Both the position numbers and the translations under genes were made by a program. Of a DNA stretch of 64,000 nucleotides, positions 44,308 through 53,137 are shown piece after piece. The DNA comes from Natrinema hispanicum (GTDB taxonomy: Archaea > Halobacteriota > Halobacteria > Halobacteriales > Natrialbaceae): positions 248,001 through 312,000 of the forward strand of contig NZ_FOIC01000002.1 of assembly GCF_900111485.1 (NCBI RefSeq), read 5' to 3'. A model generated the notes under the pieces. The model saw only the letters and a program-made list of their open reading frames with translations. It was not told the DNA's origin and made no database searches. Numbering within the stretch: position 1 is the first letter of the stretch; each line of letters starts with the position of its first letter.

Positions 44308-45639
44308 TCAGTCGTCGTCGGTCGCGCCGATGCCCGCGTCGCCGTTGACGGTAGTTGCCATCGAAGGTGGTGCGATCGGGCCGTCGTTCCCGCCGAATTC
44401 CGGGTTAAAGAGCTGGAGTGCAGTGTGGATCGTGCTCCAGTCGTCCTCTGCGGCTGCCTCGCGAAGACTCTTGGTCGGCGGTGCGAGCAACTGGTTGACC
44501 AGCGAGTCGGCCATCGCCTCGACGACTTCGCGTTGCTCTGCAGATACCTTATCGTCGCCCAGCCGCGAGAGCGCCGTCTCGACCTCTCGCTCTTTGATCC
44601 GTTCGGCGGACTCGTACATGGCAGCGATGGCCTCGTCGGCGCGGGCGCGTTTGTACTGCTCGATGAGCAACTCGAACTCGTGGTCGATCATCGTCTCGAC
44701 CTCGTCGGCGGCGTCAGCTCGCTGCTCGTGCGTCTCAGCGGTGATCGTCTCGAGGTCGTCGAGATCGAACACCTGCACTGCGGGCAACGAATCGGTCTCC
44801 GGCGCGACGTCGCGGGGCTGGCCGAGATCGACGATCACCTGTGGTTCCTCCTGTCCCTCGAGATGGCAGGGCTCGAGCACCGGCTCGTCGCTTCCGGTCG
44901 CCGCGACGACGACGTCGGCGTGGGTTGCGACCCGCTCGAGATCTTCGAGCGAGACAACGGTGGTGGCAGTCTCGCCATCGACGTCGCTGATGAGCTGTGT
45001 TGCACGCGAGACGGTGCGGTTGGCGACGACGAGTTCGTCGACGCCGGCGGCCGCAAGACTCCGGGCGGCGAGCTGTCCCATCTCGCCGGCCCCGACGACC
45101 AGCGCGGTCGCCCCCTCGAGATTGATCTCTTGGGCGGCCCGGCGCGTCGCAGCCGAGCCAAGCGAGACGACGCCCTCGTTGATCGCGGTCTCGGTCCGGG
45201 CGCGTTCGCCGACGTGGATCGCCTTCGTGACGGCGGCCTCGAGCATCGAGCCGATTCCGCCGGCATCACGGGCGTCCTCGTAGGCGGACCGCACCTGGCC
45301 AATAATCTGATCTTCACCAATAATGACCGAGTCAAGGCCGGCGGCCACACGCAGGAGATGGCGCAAGCTCTCGTCGTGGTCGGTCATCACGATCGCGTCG
45401 TCGTCGACGCCGGCGAAAAACTCCGAGAGCGCGGCGCGGCCGACGACGTGGTCTGGCCCGACGACGTATGCCTCGACGCGGTTACACGTCGACAGGACGT
45501 ACGCTTCTTCGATATCGGACACGGTCAACAACTCCGTCACGGCGGTCGTCTGGCTCTCGGGGCTGGCAGCGGCGAGCTGGTCGACGGTCCCACACCGGTG
45601 GGTAACCCGCGCTGCGGTGACAACCCCGGTCGAAATCAC
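44308..45639 (-). CDS. hemA: Glutamyl-tRNA reductase
   Basis: 443 residues; NADPH-dependent reduction of glutamyl-tRNA to glutamate-1-semialdehyde, the first committed step of tetrapyrrole synthesis. Catalytic Cys52 in LSTCNRVEAYV, then GEDQIIGQVRSAYE, the NADPH motif VVGAGEMGQLAA and the dimerisation helix (EAMADSLVNQLLAPPTKSL). The ATG overlaps the sirC stop by 4 nt. C-terminal Gly/Asp tail unremarkable. Confidence 0.96.
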   Translation of the reverse strand: MISTGVVTAARVTHRCGTVDQLAAASPESQTTAVTELLTVSDIEEAYVLSTCNRVEAYVVGPDHVVGRAALSEFFAGVDDDAIVMTDHDESLRHLLRVAAGLDSVIIGEDQIIGQVRSAYEDARDAGGIGSMLEAAVTKAIHVGERARTETAINEGVVSLGSAATRRAAQEINLEGATALVVGAGEMGQLAARSLAAAGVDELVVANRTVSRATQLISDVDGETATTVVSLEDLERVATHADVVVAATGSDEPVLEPCHLEGQEEPQVIVDLGQPRDVAPETDSLPAVQVFDLDDLETITAETHEQRADAADEVETMIDHEFELLIEQYKRARADEAIAAMYESAERIKEREVETALSRLGDDKVSAEQREVVEAMADSLVNQLLAPPTKSLREAAAEDDWSTIHTALQLFNPEFGGNDGPIAPPSMATTVNGDAGIGATDDD

Positions 45640-46292
45640 GACCGATCACCCCCAGTAGACAGATCCTCGGCGAGCACGTCCTCGATCACTTGGGAACTGT
45701 TAGAAGTACCGGTACGTAAAGCTGTCCAAACATCTGTAGAATTAACGATGTCTGTGACGATCTGTCGCCGCCGATCGGTCGCCACGTCCCGTGATTTGAG
45801 TTCCTCGCGTACCGCTGCACAGACCCGTGCCATCTCGCCGGCTCCGGAAAGCGTTTCCCCGAGTTCCTGGCGCAGATACTTGCTCAACGCGGGTGCCTGC
45901 CCGCCAGTCGCGACCGACACCACAACTGGGTCATCGCGGACGGTCGCGGGAACGACGACGCTGCCGGGGTCGCGCTCCCCGGATCGATCCGCGCGATTGA
46001 TGAGCGTTCCCCGTTCGCGGGCCGCGGCGGCGATAGCGTCGTTGATCGCCTCGTTGTCGGTCGCGGCGACGACCAGCGCGGGGGCAGTTCGCTCGAGCCA
46101 GCCCGCGATCTCGTCGGCGGCGGGCGCTGCTTGCACCAGTTCGGCCTCGCCGAAGTCACGCTCGGCGAAGGCGGGGCTGACAACGATGACCCGCGCTTCG
46201 CGGGCGAACCGGCGGGCCTTGCGAGCACCGACGGGGCCGCCGCCGAAGACGAGCACCGTCGCGTCCGTGAAATCGTGGAGTAGTGGAATCAT
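45636..46292 (-). CDS. sirC: Precorrin-2 dehydrogenase / siroheme synthase
   Basis: 218 residues, NAD-dependent oxidation of precorrin-2 to sirohydrochlorin (and possibly ferrochelation). The NAD loop is VLVFGGGPVGARKAR; VVAATDNEAINDAI and the RADRSGERDPGSVVVPA signature match CysG-N/Met8p. Its product feeds siroheme and heme through the Ahb route. ATG 46292 is chosen over GTG 46298. Confidence 0.93.
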   Translation of the reverse strand: MIPLLHDFTDATVLVFGGGPVGARKARRFAREARVIVVSPAFAERDFGEAELVQAAPAADEIAGWLERTAPALVVAATDNEAINDAIAAAARERGTLINRADRSGERDPGSVVVPATVRDDPVVVSVATGGQAPALSKYLRQELGETLSGAGEMARVCAAVREELKSRDVATDRRRQIVTDIVNSTDVWTALRTGTSNSSQVIEDVLAEDLSTGGDRS

Positions 46293-46318
46293 TGTCACAG
46301 AGAGCCGTCCGATCGCTG

Positions 46319-47401
46319 CTATCGCGCTCTGGTGTTCGCGTCAGCACGTTCGTCCAGTCGAATCCCTGTCTTCTTCAAAATTTGTGTCGAAAACAGGGAG
46401 TCCCAATCCTCGTCGGTCACGTCCCAGTACTCGGCCATCGTCTCGCGGACCTGCTCGATGCGGCGCTGACTTTCCTCCTCGCTGCGGCCGTGAGTCATCG
46501 CAAAGAAGTTGTACGGCCAGACACCCTCGTGGCGCGGCCGCCGGTAACAGTGCGTGACGAAGGGCAGCGCGGCGACTTCGGGACCGACCTCGGGGACGAC
46601 TTCGTCGGGGACGTTCCAGACCGTCATCCCGTTTTCCGTGTATCCCAGCGCGTAGTGGTTTGGCACGACGCCGATCCGGCGGATCTTCCCCTCGCGCTCG
46701 AAGCGTGTGACCGTCTCGAGGGCCCAGTCGATCTCTTGTCCGATCGAGTCAGCCACGTCCGCATACGGTGTCTCGGTCAGCGGGACGCCGCCTTGGATCT
46801 CGAGGACGAGGTCGCGTTCGGCCGGCGACAGCGTCGATTCGTCGGTCGGCGTCACATCGGGACCGAGGTCCGAGAGGTCGATCCCAGCCGCCTCGATGTC
46901 CCCGTCGCCGTCGAGCGGGCCGTCGACGTAGAACTTGGCCTCGACACGAAACTCGCGTTGTTTCGGCAGGTTGTACGTCTCTTGACCCGTCTCGGCTTCG
47001 ATCTCGGCTAACACTTCCTCGACGCGATCCTCGTCGGCGACGCTGACGACGAACCAGACGTTCAGGTGAGGATGTTCGCGCTCGTAGTTGTGGGCCACTT
47101 CGCGGTGGTCGTTGACTGCTTCGGCGATTTCGTCGAATCGGTCGTCGGGGGCATGCATGGCAACCAGCGTTGCCGCGCCGCCGATCTCCTGGGCGTTGAC
47201 CAGCGGCCCGAACCGCGAGAGGACGCCGCGGTCATCTAACTCACGAATCGTCTCGAGCAACCCCGTCGCGTCGATGTCGACCCCGGTGTCGCGCATAGCA
47301 GCCGCAGCAGGCTCGAACGGTCGTTCTACGACGGGAAACCCGCCCTGAAAAGCGTTGACGACCGCCCGCTCGCGCTCAGTGAGGTCGACGTCCGTATTCA
47401 T
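46319..47401 (-). CDS. ahbAB: Fused siroheme decarboxylase AhbA-AhbB
   Basis: 360 residues of two tandem Lrp/AsnC-like halves. Half 1 (1-170): LTERERAVVNAFQGGFP, GVLSRFGPLVNAQEIGG, HLNVWFVVSV. Half 2 (190-355): LSPAERDLVLEIQGGVPLT, IRRIGVVPNHYALGYTENGM and RPRHEGVWPYNFFAM, ending LFSTQILKKTGIRL, typical of AhbB. The enzyme decarboxylates siroheme to 12,18-didecarboxysiroheme in archaeal heme synthesis. The operon sirC-hemA-ahbAB fits this. Often misannotated as a transcriptional regulator; here the operon favours the enzyme. Confidence 0.9.
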   Translation of the reverse strand: MNTDVDLTERERAVVNAFQGGFPVVERPFEPAAAAMRDTGVDIDATGLLETIRELDDRGVLSRFGPLVNAQEIGGAATLVAMHAPDDRFDEIAEAVNDHREVAHNYEREHPHLNVWFVVSVADEDRVEEVLAEIEAETGQETYNLPKQREFRVEAKFYVDGPLDGDGDIEAAGIDLSDLGPDVTPTDESTLSPAERDLVLEIQGGVPLTETPYADVADSIGQEIDWALETVTRFEREGKIRRIGVVPNHYALGYTENGMTVWNVPDEVVPEVGPEVAALPFVTHCYRRPRHEGVWPYNFFAMTHGRSEEESQRRIEQVRETMAEYWDVTDEDWDSLFSTQILKKTGIRLDERADANTRAR

Positions 47402-47493
47402 ACGTTATTCTCGGAACTACCGAAGTATAAGCAACTCGGAGCCGGCTCTCCGAAACAACTCGTGATCGCTCGGCGGGCCGCTCGCGAGCGCGA

Positions 47494-47898
47494 CTACTCG
47501 CCTTCGACGCCAGTCACGTCAAAGCCCAGCTCGCGGATATCCTCGAGGATCGCCTCGTGGTCAGCGCTGGCCTCGTAGTAGATGACGATGTCGAAGCTGC
47601 CCTCGCGCAGCAGTTGCTGGCACTCCCAGACGAACTCCTCGTCTTCTAAGGTCAGTCCCTGGTGCTGGTTCGAGGAGAAATCGGTGTCGTCGTTGCCCGA
47701 GTAGACGTAGCAGTCTTTCGGGTCGTGACCCGCGTGCTCGGCGATGATATCGCCGACGTCGATCGTCGCCTGCATCATCTGGACGTCTGCCTGTCCGTCG
47801 TAGTCGGTATGAACGATCGCACCGTTGAGTTCGATCTCGCCGGGCTCGAGCAAGGCCTTGGTTCGCTGATAGAGGTCGTCGTCGATTACGTCTGCCAT
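47494..47898 (-). CDS. Haloarchaeal hypothetical protein, DUF5778-like
   Basis: 134 residues: DDDLYQRTKALLEPGEIELN, DVQMMQATIDVGDIIAEHAG, DPKDCYVYSGNDDTDFSSNQ and IVIYYEASADHEAILEDIRE. Acidic and probably soluble. It is upstream of ahbAB on the same strand (92-nt gap). It matches my recollection of DUF5778; function unknown. Confidence 0.7.
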   Translation of the reverse strand: MADVIDDDLYQRTKALLEPGEIELNGAIVHTDYDGQADVQMMQATIDVGDIIAEHAGHDPKDCYVYSGNDDTDFSSNQHQGLTLEDEEFVWECQQLLREGSFDIVIYYEASADHEAILEDIRELGFDVTGVEGE

Positions 47899-48043
47899 TG
47901 AGCAGCCGTACTCAGGCTGGACGGATAGCCGTCACGATTCCCGCGTTTCGAGTTGCGACGGTGAGCCGACAGTCTACGTGCCCGTCTCATTGTCGACCAG
48001 TACCACACAAGACACATAGTCGCCGGTGACCTTCAACCGGGTA

Positions 48044-48976
48044 ATGAAGCGGTGGCTCCGTCAGCGCGTCGACGCGGCCTACGAACGGCTGCTCTCACGT
48101 GAAATCTCCGGCGCGCCGACCCACGTTGCGGTGATCCAAGACGGCAACCGACGATACGCTCGAAAACAGGGCGGCGACGCCAACGAGGGACACCGTGCCG
48201 GTGCAAAGACGACCGAACGCGTCCTCGAGTGGTGTCAGGATATCGGCGTCGAGGAGTTGACGCTGTATGCGTTCTCGACGGAGAACTTCGAGCGGCCGCC
48301 CGACGAGCGGGAAGCGCTGTTCGACCTCCTCGAGACGAAGCTTCGGGAGTTCGCAGATGCCGACCGCGTCCACGACAACGGGGTCCACATTCGGGCGCTC
48401 GGCGACGTCGACCGGCTCCCCGAGCGAGTCCGCGAGGCCGTCGCCTACGCCGAGGACCGAACCAGCGACTACGACGAGTTCGTTCTCAACATCGCGCTGG
48501 CCTACGGCGGTCGCGCACAGCTGCTCGAGGCCGTCCGCGGAGTCGCCGACGCCGTCGACGCGGGCGACCTCGAGCCCGACGAAATCGACGTCGAGGACAT
48601 CGAGCAACGGCTCTACGACCAGCCGGTGCGCGACGTCGACCTGATCATCCGGACCGGCGGCGACGAGCGAACGTCGAACTTCCTTCCCTGGCACGCCAAC
48701 GGCAACGAAGCCGCCGTCTTCTTCTGTACGCCCTACTGGCCGGAGTTCTCCAAGACGGACTTTCTGCGCGGGATTCGGACCTACGAACACCGCCAGGAGT
48801 CCTGGCGGCGCACTCGCGCCCGGCGCGCGCTGGCCCTGCTGGGCGCAGTCAGCGAACCGGAACTCGCCGACGCCCGCGCGATCGTCGACCGGTTCCGTGA
48901 CTCGCTGCCCTCGAGCGAGCGGCCCGACGCCGGCGAGTTCGAGAGCGGCGACTCGAGCAGTCAGATCGCGGACTAG
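48044..48976 (+). CDS. uppS: Cis-prenyltransferase, catalytic-type subunit (UppS1)
   Basis: 310 residues, cis-polyprenyl diphosphate synthase that elongates allylic diphosphates with IPP to make the lipid carrier for glycosylation. The catalytic Asp33 is in VIQDGNRRYARKQGG; LYAFSTENFERPPDE and IIRTGGDERTSNF are also present, with FFC in place of the canonical EFYF. The C terminus continues as an acidic extension (RRTRARRALALLG...) and lacks the terminal RxG motif that closes the active site of homodimeric enzymes. It ends 2 nt before the convergent UppS2 gene. Start ATG 48044. Confidence 0.93.
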   Translation: MKRWLRQRVDAAYERLLSREISGAPTHVAVIQDGNRRYARKQGGDANEGHRAGAKTTERVLEWCQDIGVEELTLYAFSTENFERPPDEREALFDLLETKLREFADADRVHDNGVHIRALGDVDRLPERVREAVAYAEDRTSDYDEFVLNIALAYGGRAQLLEAVRGVADAVDAGDLEPDEIDVEDIEQRLYDQPVRDVDLIIRTGGDERTSNFLPWHANGNEAAVFFCTPYWPEFSKTDFLRGIRTYEHRQESWRRTRARRALALLGAVSEPELADARAIVDRFRDSLPSSERPDAGEFESGDSSSQIAD

Positions 48977-48978
48977 GA

Positions 48979-49584
48979 TCAGCGGCCGAACCGTCGCGAC
49001 CGATTACAGTACTCGCGAACCGCCCGCAGGAAGTCTCGTTTGCGAAAGTCCCGCCAGTTGACGTCGGTAAAGTACAGCTCCGAGTAGACTGACTGCCAGA
49101 TCATGAAATCGGAGAGCCGCTCCGCGCCGGTCTTGATCACCAGGTCCGGCTCGGAGGGAAAGACGAGGTGGTCTTCGACATCCTCGTCGTCGATCGCCGC
49201 AGGATCTAATTCGCCCGCGTCGACGCGCTCGGCGAGAGTTCGGACGGCACTGGTAAACTCGTGTTTTCCGCCGAGGCCGATCCCGATCCGAATCGGTGCG
49301 TCGGCGCGTGCCTTGTCTTCCGGCCCGCGGACGGCGACCGGCCGCGGCGCGTCGATCCGCTCGAGTTCGCGTTGCAGGGCCGGCACCGCCGCTGCGTCGA
49401 GGACGCTGACGTAGACGGTTACTTGCGAGGCGTATTCGACGGCCCACTCGAAGAAGTCCGTCAGCGTCTCGTAGGCACCCCGCTCTAACAGGTCGCGCTC
49501 GGTGATCACGAGCGCGATGTGGTCGGGCGGATCGCCGTCGTGACGGCGGATCCGGAAGGCCAGATACCGTTCGTACAGTCCCAC
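48979..49584 (-). CDS. Divergent cis-prenyltransferase homologue lacking the catalytic Asp motif (UppS2, NgBR-like)
   Basis: 201 residues from GTG (VGLYERYLAFRIRRHDG). The C-terminal half is a clear cis-prenyltransferase: LVIKTGAERLSDF, MIWQSVYSELYFTDVNW, FRKRDFLRAV. Where catalytic enzymes have HVAxIxDGNxR it reads DHIALVITERDLLER, so the catalytic Asp is lost (Thr28 aligns with Asp33 of UppS1). The extreme C terminus RSRRFGR keeps the RxG motif (R-F-G). This loss/retention pattern mirrors eukaryotic NgBR/Nus1. The upstream extension of the frame is not conserved-looking. Confidence 0.85.
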   Translation of the reverse strand: MGLYERYLAFRIRRHDGDPPDHIALVITERDLLERGAYETLTDFFEWAVEYASQVTVYVSVLDAAAVPALQRELERIDAPRPVAVRGPEDKARADAPIRIGIGLGGKHEFTSAVRTLAERVDAGELDPAAIDDEDVEDHLVFPSEPDLVIKTGAERLSDFMIWQSVYSELYFTDVNWRDFRKRDFLRAVREYCNRSRRFGR

Positions 49585-49742
49585 ACCCGTGCTTTTGGGG
49601 CCGGTATGATACGGGTTACGGGTTTCGACCGACAGCGAACCGAGACATCGGATCGACCGAATGAGGCGCTCATGGCGGCAAAAACCGACTCGAGGCGGGT
49701 TCACGAACCTTGAAGTAATCGCCACAGAAAGGGACCGATATC

Positions 49743-51065
49743 GTGACGGCACCCGTTCGGCAAGCTGGCGTGTTTGCAGCCCTCTGTACGCTGTCGCTTG
49801 CAGTTCCGCTTGCCGGTCCGCGCGTCGGAGCCGCGGTCGCCGGCATCGTCCTGTTGGGTGCCTACGTCATCACCGACGGCCCGCTGTTCGACCTGCTCGC
49901 GTATCCGGGCGACTACGAGGATTCACGGCTCTATGGCCTCATCACGTTCGTCCTCGCGGCGGTCGCACTCGGCCTGATGGCGACCGCAGCGTCGATGCCG
50001 GTCGCCGTCTTCGTCGGAACGATCCTGCTCGTCGGCTATGGCAACCTCGGCGAGCAACTCGTCAGGCTGCGAACCGACGGGCCGGTCGTTCGTGTCGTCG
50101 GATTTTGTCTGACGGCAGCCGTGGCGGCCGTCGCCGGCCAGGCCATCACCCGTTCGCTCGCTGGGGATGCCGTCATCTCGGCACTTCCCATCATGGTCTT
50201 TCTGGCGGCCAGCGGTGCATTTCTCGCCGCGCTGTTGCGTGACATGCTGTTGCGCTCCGACGATCCAATCGTCGTCCTCTCGGTCGGGCTCTTGTTGTGG
50301 CTGCTCGCGGAACTCCAGCCGACCATCGGCACAACGGAACTGCTCATCGCGCTCGCAGTCACGGTCGCGCTCGGATATACGTCCTACGCGCTCGAGACAG
50401 CCTCGATCGCCGGGATGCTCACCGGCGTGTTGCTGGTGTTGCTGACGACCGTCCTCGGCGGCTACGGCTGGTTTGCCGTCCTCGTTTCCTTTTTCGCCAT
50501 CGGCGGTCTTTCGACGAAGTTCCGCTACGAGGAAAAGACGGAACTCGGCGTCGCCGAGGACAACAACGGCGCTCGAGGGAGCGGCAACGTGCTCGGCAAC
50601 GCCGCGGTCGCGCTCGTCGCCGTCCTCGGCTATGCGGCCAGCGACGCCGGCTTGCTGCCTCACGAACCCGAGCTCTTCTTATTTGCCTTTACCGGCTCGA
50701 TCGCCACCGCAATGAGTGACACCCTCTCGAGCGAGATCGGGAGCGTCTTCGACCGACCGCGACTGATTACGACCCTCAAGCCGGTCGAGCCCGGCACTGA
50801 TGGCGGTGTCACCTGGCAGGGTGAACTCGCCGGCATCGTCGGCGCAGCCATCGTCGCCATCATCGCCACCGGGCTCTTTCCCGAAGTGAGTGGTGGCGGT
50901 GCGACGATCATCGTCGCCGCAGGGATCGCCGGGATGACCGTCGATAGCCTGCTCGGCGCAACGCTCGAGGGATCGGTGCTTGGCAATCAGGGTGTGAACT
51001 TCCTTGCGACGCTGTCCGGTGCGCTCGTCAGCGTCCTGCTAGTGGTTACGTTCGTCCTCGGCTGA
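49743..51065 (+). CDS. DUF92 membrane protein (CdsA/phytyl-phosphate-kinase-like)
   Basis: 440 residues with about 11-12 membrane helices. The C-terminal half is DUF92: FAIGGLSTKFRYEEKTELGV, GARGSGNVLGNAAVAL, ATAMSDTLSSEIGSVFDRPR, GVTWQGELAGIVGAAIV and LLGATLEGSVLG. Plant relatives (VTE6) act on phytyl phosphate, and CdsA/dolichol-kinase proteins share the fold. The N-terminal half is an extra membrane block. Divergent from UppS2, which suggests a polyprenyl-phosphate role; activity is not proven. GTG start. Confidence 0.88.
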   Translation: MTAPVRQAGVFAALCTLSLAVPLAGPRVGAAVAGIVLLGAYVITDGPLFDLLAYPGDYEDSRLYGLITFVLAAVALGLMATAASMPVAVFVGTILLVGYGNLGEQLVRLRTDGPVVRVVGFCLTAAVAAVAGQAITRSLAGDAVISALPIMVFLAASGAFLAALLRDMLLRSDDPIVVLSVGLLLWLLAELQPTIGTTELLIALAVTVALGYTSYALETASIAGMLTGVLLVLLTTVLGGYGWFAVLVSFFAIGGLSTKFRYEEKTELGVAEDNNGARGSGNVLGNAAVALVAVLGYAASDAGLLPHEPELFLFAFTGSIATAMSDTLSSEIGSVFDRPRLITTLKPVEPGTDGGVTWQGELAGIVGAAIVAIIATGLFPEVSGGGATIIVAAGIAGMTVDSLLGATLEGSVLGNQGVNFLATLSGALVSVLLVVTFVLG

Positions 51066-51324
51066 CGGGAGCACCGATCGACCGGCTACGGGCGACGGTA
51101 GGGGGTGGTCAGAGACGAACCACTGTAGACGAGACGAGAGCCAGCGTCATCGGCGGTGGTGCTTGGCCGGAGAAATACGTGGCTACGAGAAGTGGTGTGG
51201 CCAAGACGCCCGTCGTTTGGGTCCGGCAAGAAGCAGTGCCGGCCGTCGCAGACGAACTCCTGTCACTGGATTTCGACACACCAGGATAACGGGGTCGTGG
51301 AGACCGGCACTGACTGACGATCGT

Positions 51325-51513
51325 TCAGTCGTCTGCAGTGTGGAACGTGCCGTCCGAGGCAGCTGGTTCGGACGAGTGCTCGGATCGATCGTCAACGCTA
51401 TCGACCCACTCAGCGGGATCCGCGTCGGTCGGATTATCGGTCGTCGTCGCCCAGAACATCATCCAGACCCAGGCACCGAGGAGTGCGACTGCGACAGATA
51501 CTGGGGGCGTCAT
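51325..51513 (-). CDS. Small single-span membrane protein with acidic tail
   Basis: 62 residues: MTPPVSVAVALLGAWVWMMF is a membrane anchor, then WATTTDNPTDADPAEWVDSV and a Ser/Asp-rich tail. Codon composition and the hydrophobic/acidic pattern are typical of haloarchaeal small proteins. Function unknown. It lies within a 0.5-kb stretch with no other gene. Confidence 0.6.
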   Translation of the reverse strand: MTPPVSVAVALLGAWVWMMFWATTTDNPTDADPAEWVDSVDDRSEHSSEPAASDGTFHTADD

Positions 51514-51577
51514 AGTCGTCGCTCAGGACTGATCGCATATGAACGGCTCGGACCCGGACAGACGGTGACTCCTCCTG

Positions 51578-52960
51578 TCATTCCCCATCCGGGCGCTGCT
51601 CGGCGACGTCGTCGATCGCATGAATCCGCACGTCGGTCGGCCGTTTGGTGAACTGCCCGAGCGAGCGTGCGATGATCCGGTTGACACCGCGGTCGGCCGC
51701 CAGATCGAGCAGGCGCTGATCGAGGATGTCGTCGAGGACGACCGTCGTCGGCACCGGCTCGAGGGCCGCGAGTGCTTTGGAGGCGTCGCTCGCGTCAGCG
51801 TCGTCGATCCGTTCGGCGTCGGCGTCGAGAAATCGGACGCGATCGGTGTTGGCCCGAACGACCTCGGCCGCGTGCCCGTAGATCGTCTCAGGGCCGCGGT
51901 CAGCATCGGATTCGGCAGCGGTCGCGTCGGACTGTGTCGGTTCCGAGTCAGCCGCGTCCGGTTGTGGCTGACTCGTCGCTGTTGTCTCGACATCGTCGGT
52001 CTCGTCGATCGTTGCATCCGGCTGTACAGTCGATTCACAGGTCGCTGTGCGCTCGGATTCCGTGGTGGTCGATGGCGCGGCCGTGTCGTCGGTCGGCAGC
52101 GGTGCCGGCGTCGTACTGCCGTCGGTAGCGGCGACGGCTTCTCGAGGCTCGTTGAGCTCTGAGACGGTCTCATAGGGTACCTTGTTCCGGAGGGCGGCGA
52201 ACACTTCGTGGTGATCGAGCTCCTCGACGGAGCTATCCGCGGGGGCAAACGCGACGTAATCGATATCGCCGACCTGCGCGAGTTCCTCGAGAATGAGATC
52301 GCCACCGCGGTCACCGTCGAGGAAGGCCGTGACTGTACGATGGCGCGTGAGTTCGGCCACGGCATCGGGGACGCTCGTCCCTTCGACCGCGATCGCGTTT
52401 TTGATCCCGTACTTGAGCAGGGTGAGGACGTCGGCCCGGCCCTCGACGACAATGATGGCGTCGCTGTCGGTGACCCGTGGGCCGGCGGGCAGGCCCTCGT
52501 ACTCGGTGATGTCCTCGACGCGGACGTGCTGGCGAACTTCTGCCAAGATCTCGTCGGAGGACATAATCGAGTCGTCAAAGCCCGTCCGGAGGAGTTCCTT
52601 CGCGCGGTCGACGACTTCCTTTCGCTTTGCCGCGCGTACGTCTTCGATCTCACGAACCTCGAGGTCGGCCCGGCAGGGACCGACGCGCGTGATCGTCTCG
52701 AGAGAGGCGGCGAGCGTTGCGGTTTCGACTTTGTCGAGGCTCGTCGCGATAGTGACCTGTCCGTGAGACTGACCGCTAGTGCTCGAGATTTCGACATCGA
52801 TGCGACCGACTTTGCCAGACTGCCGGAGATCGCGGAGGTCGAGTTCGTCGCCGAGCAGCCCTTCGGTCTGCCCGAAGATCGCGCCGACGACGTCGCTGCG
52901 CTCGACGACCCCGTCAGCCGTGACGTCCGCGTGGATGAGATATTTTGATGTGTCTTCCAT
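51578..52960 (-). CDS. dnaG: Archaeal DnaG (bacterial-type primase homologue, Toprim)
   Basis: 460 residues. The N-terminal archaeal DnaG domain (MEDTSKYLIHADVTADGVVE) precedes the Toprim domain: IIVVEGRADVLTLL (Glu173) and TAFLDGDRGGDLIL (Asp215, Asp217). A low-complexity Thr/Asp/Ala/Pro linker (about residues 275-365) separates it from the conserved C-terminal region (ALEPVPTTVVLDDILDQRLL). No bacterial zinc finger or DnaB-binding domain. In archaea DnaG is tied to the exosome; a primase role is supported in some species. The promoter TTTATATAT-type box lies about 57 nt upstream. Confidence 0.95.
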   Translation of the reverse strand: MEDTSKYLIHADVTADGVVERSDVVGAIFGQTEGLLGDELDLRDLRQSGKVGRIDVEISSTSGQSHGQVTIATSLDKVETATLAASLETITRVGPCRADLEVREIEDVRAAKRKEVVDRAKELLRTGFDDSIMSSDEILAEVRQHVRVEDITEYEGLPAGPRVTDSDAIIVVEGRADVLTLLKYGIKNAIAVEGTSVPDAVAELTRHRTVTAFLDGDRGGDLILEELAQVGDIDYVAFAPADSSVEELDHHEVFAALRNKVPYETVSELNEPREAVAATDGSTTPAPLPTDDTAAPSTTTESERTATCESTVQPDATIDETDDVETTATSQPQPDAADSEPTQSDATAAESDADRGPETIYGHAAEVVRANTDRVRFLDADAERIDDADASDASKALAALEPVPTTVVLDDILDQRLLDLAADRGVNRIIARSLGQFTKRPTDVRIHAIDDVAEQRPDGE

Positions 52961-53016
52961 TGGGAATCTGTCCCCGCGAGGGGCGCGGTGACGCGGGAGT
53001 CGCGTACAGAGACCGG

Positions 53017-53025
53017 TTTATATAT
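53017..53025 (-). promoter_or_regulatory. TATA box for dnaG
   Basis: ATATATAAA on the minus strand, preceded by CGAAATC (a BRE-like sequence); about 57 nt before the ATG, so a short 5' leader is predicted. Confidence 0.55.
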
Positions 53026-53137
53026 GATTTCGTTCGTGGGGGAGAAATAGCTGTTGACCTCTGGAGGCACTGATCGGGTGTGTGCAGTCGGGCTGTGACG
53101 GCCTCCCCGACAGCAGTGTGTCGATGGCAACGCACGA

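Noticed and set aside
44230-46557. A 775-codon plus-strand frame over hemA and sirC
   Set aside because: It is the antisense shadow of two well-identified enzymes and lacks protein-like composition.
51161-51205. Inverted repeat CTTGGCC ... GGCCAAG
   Set aside because: 7-bp arms separated by about 31 nt in GC-rich DNA are expected by chance, and no promoter or gene end fits it.
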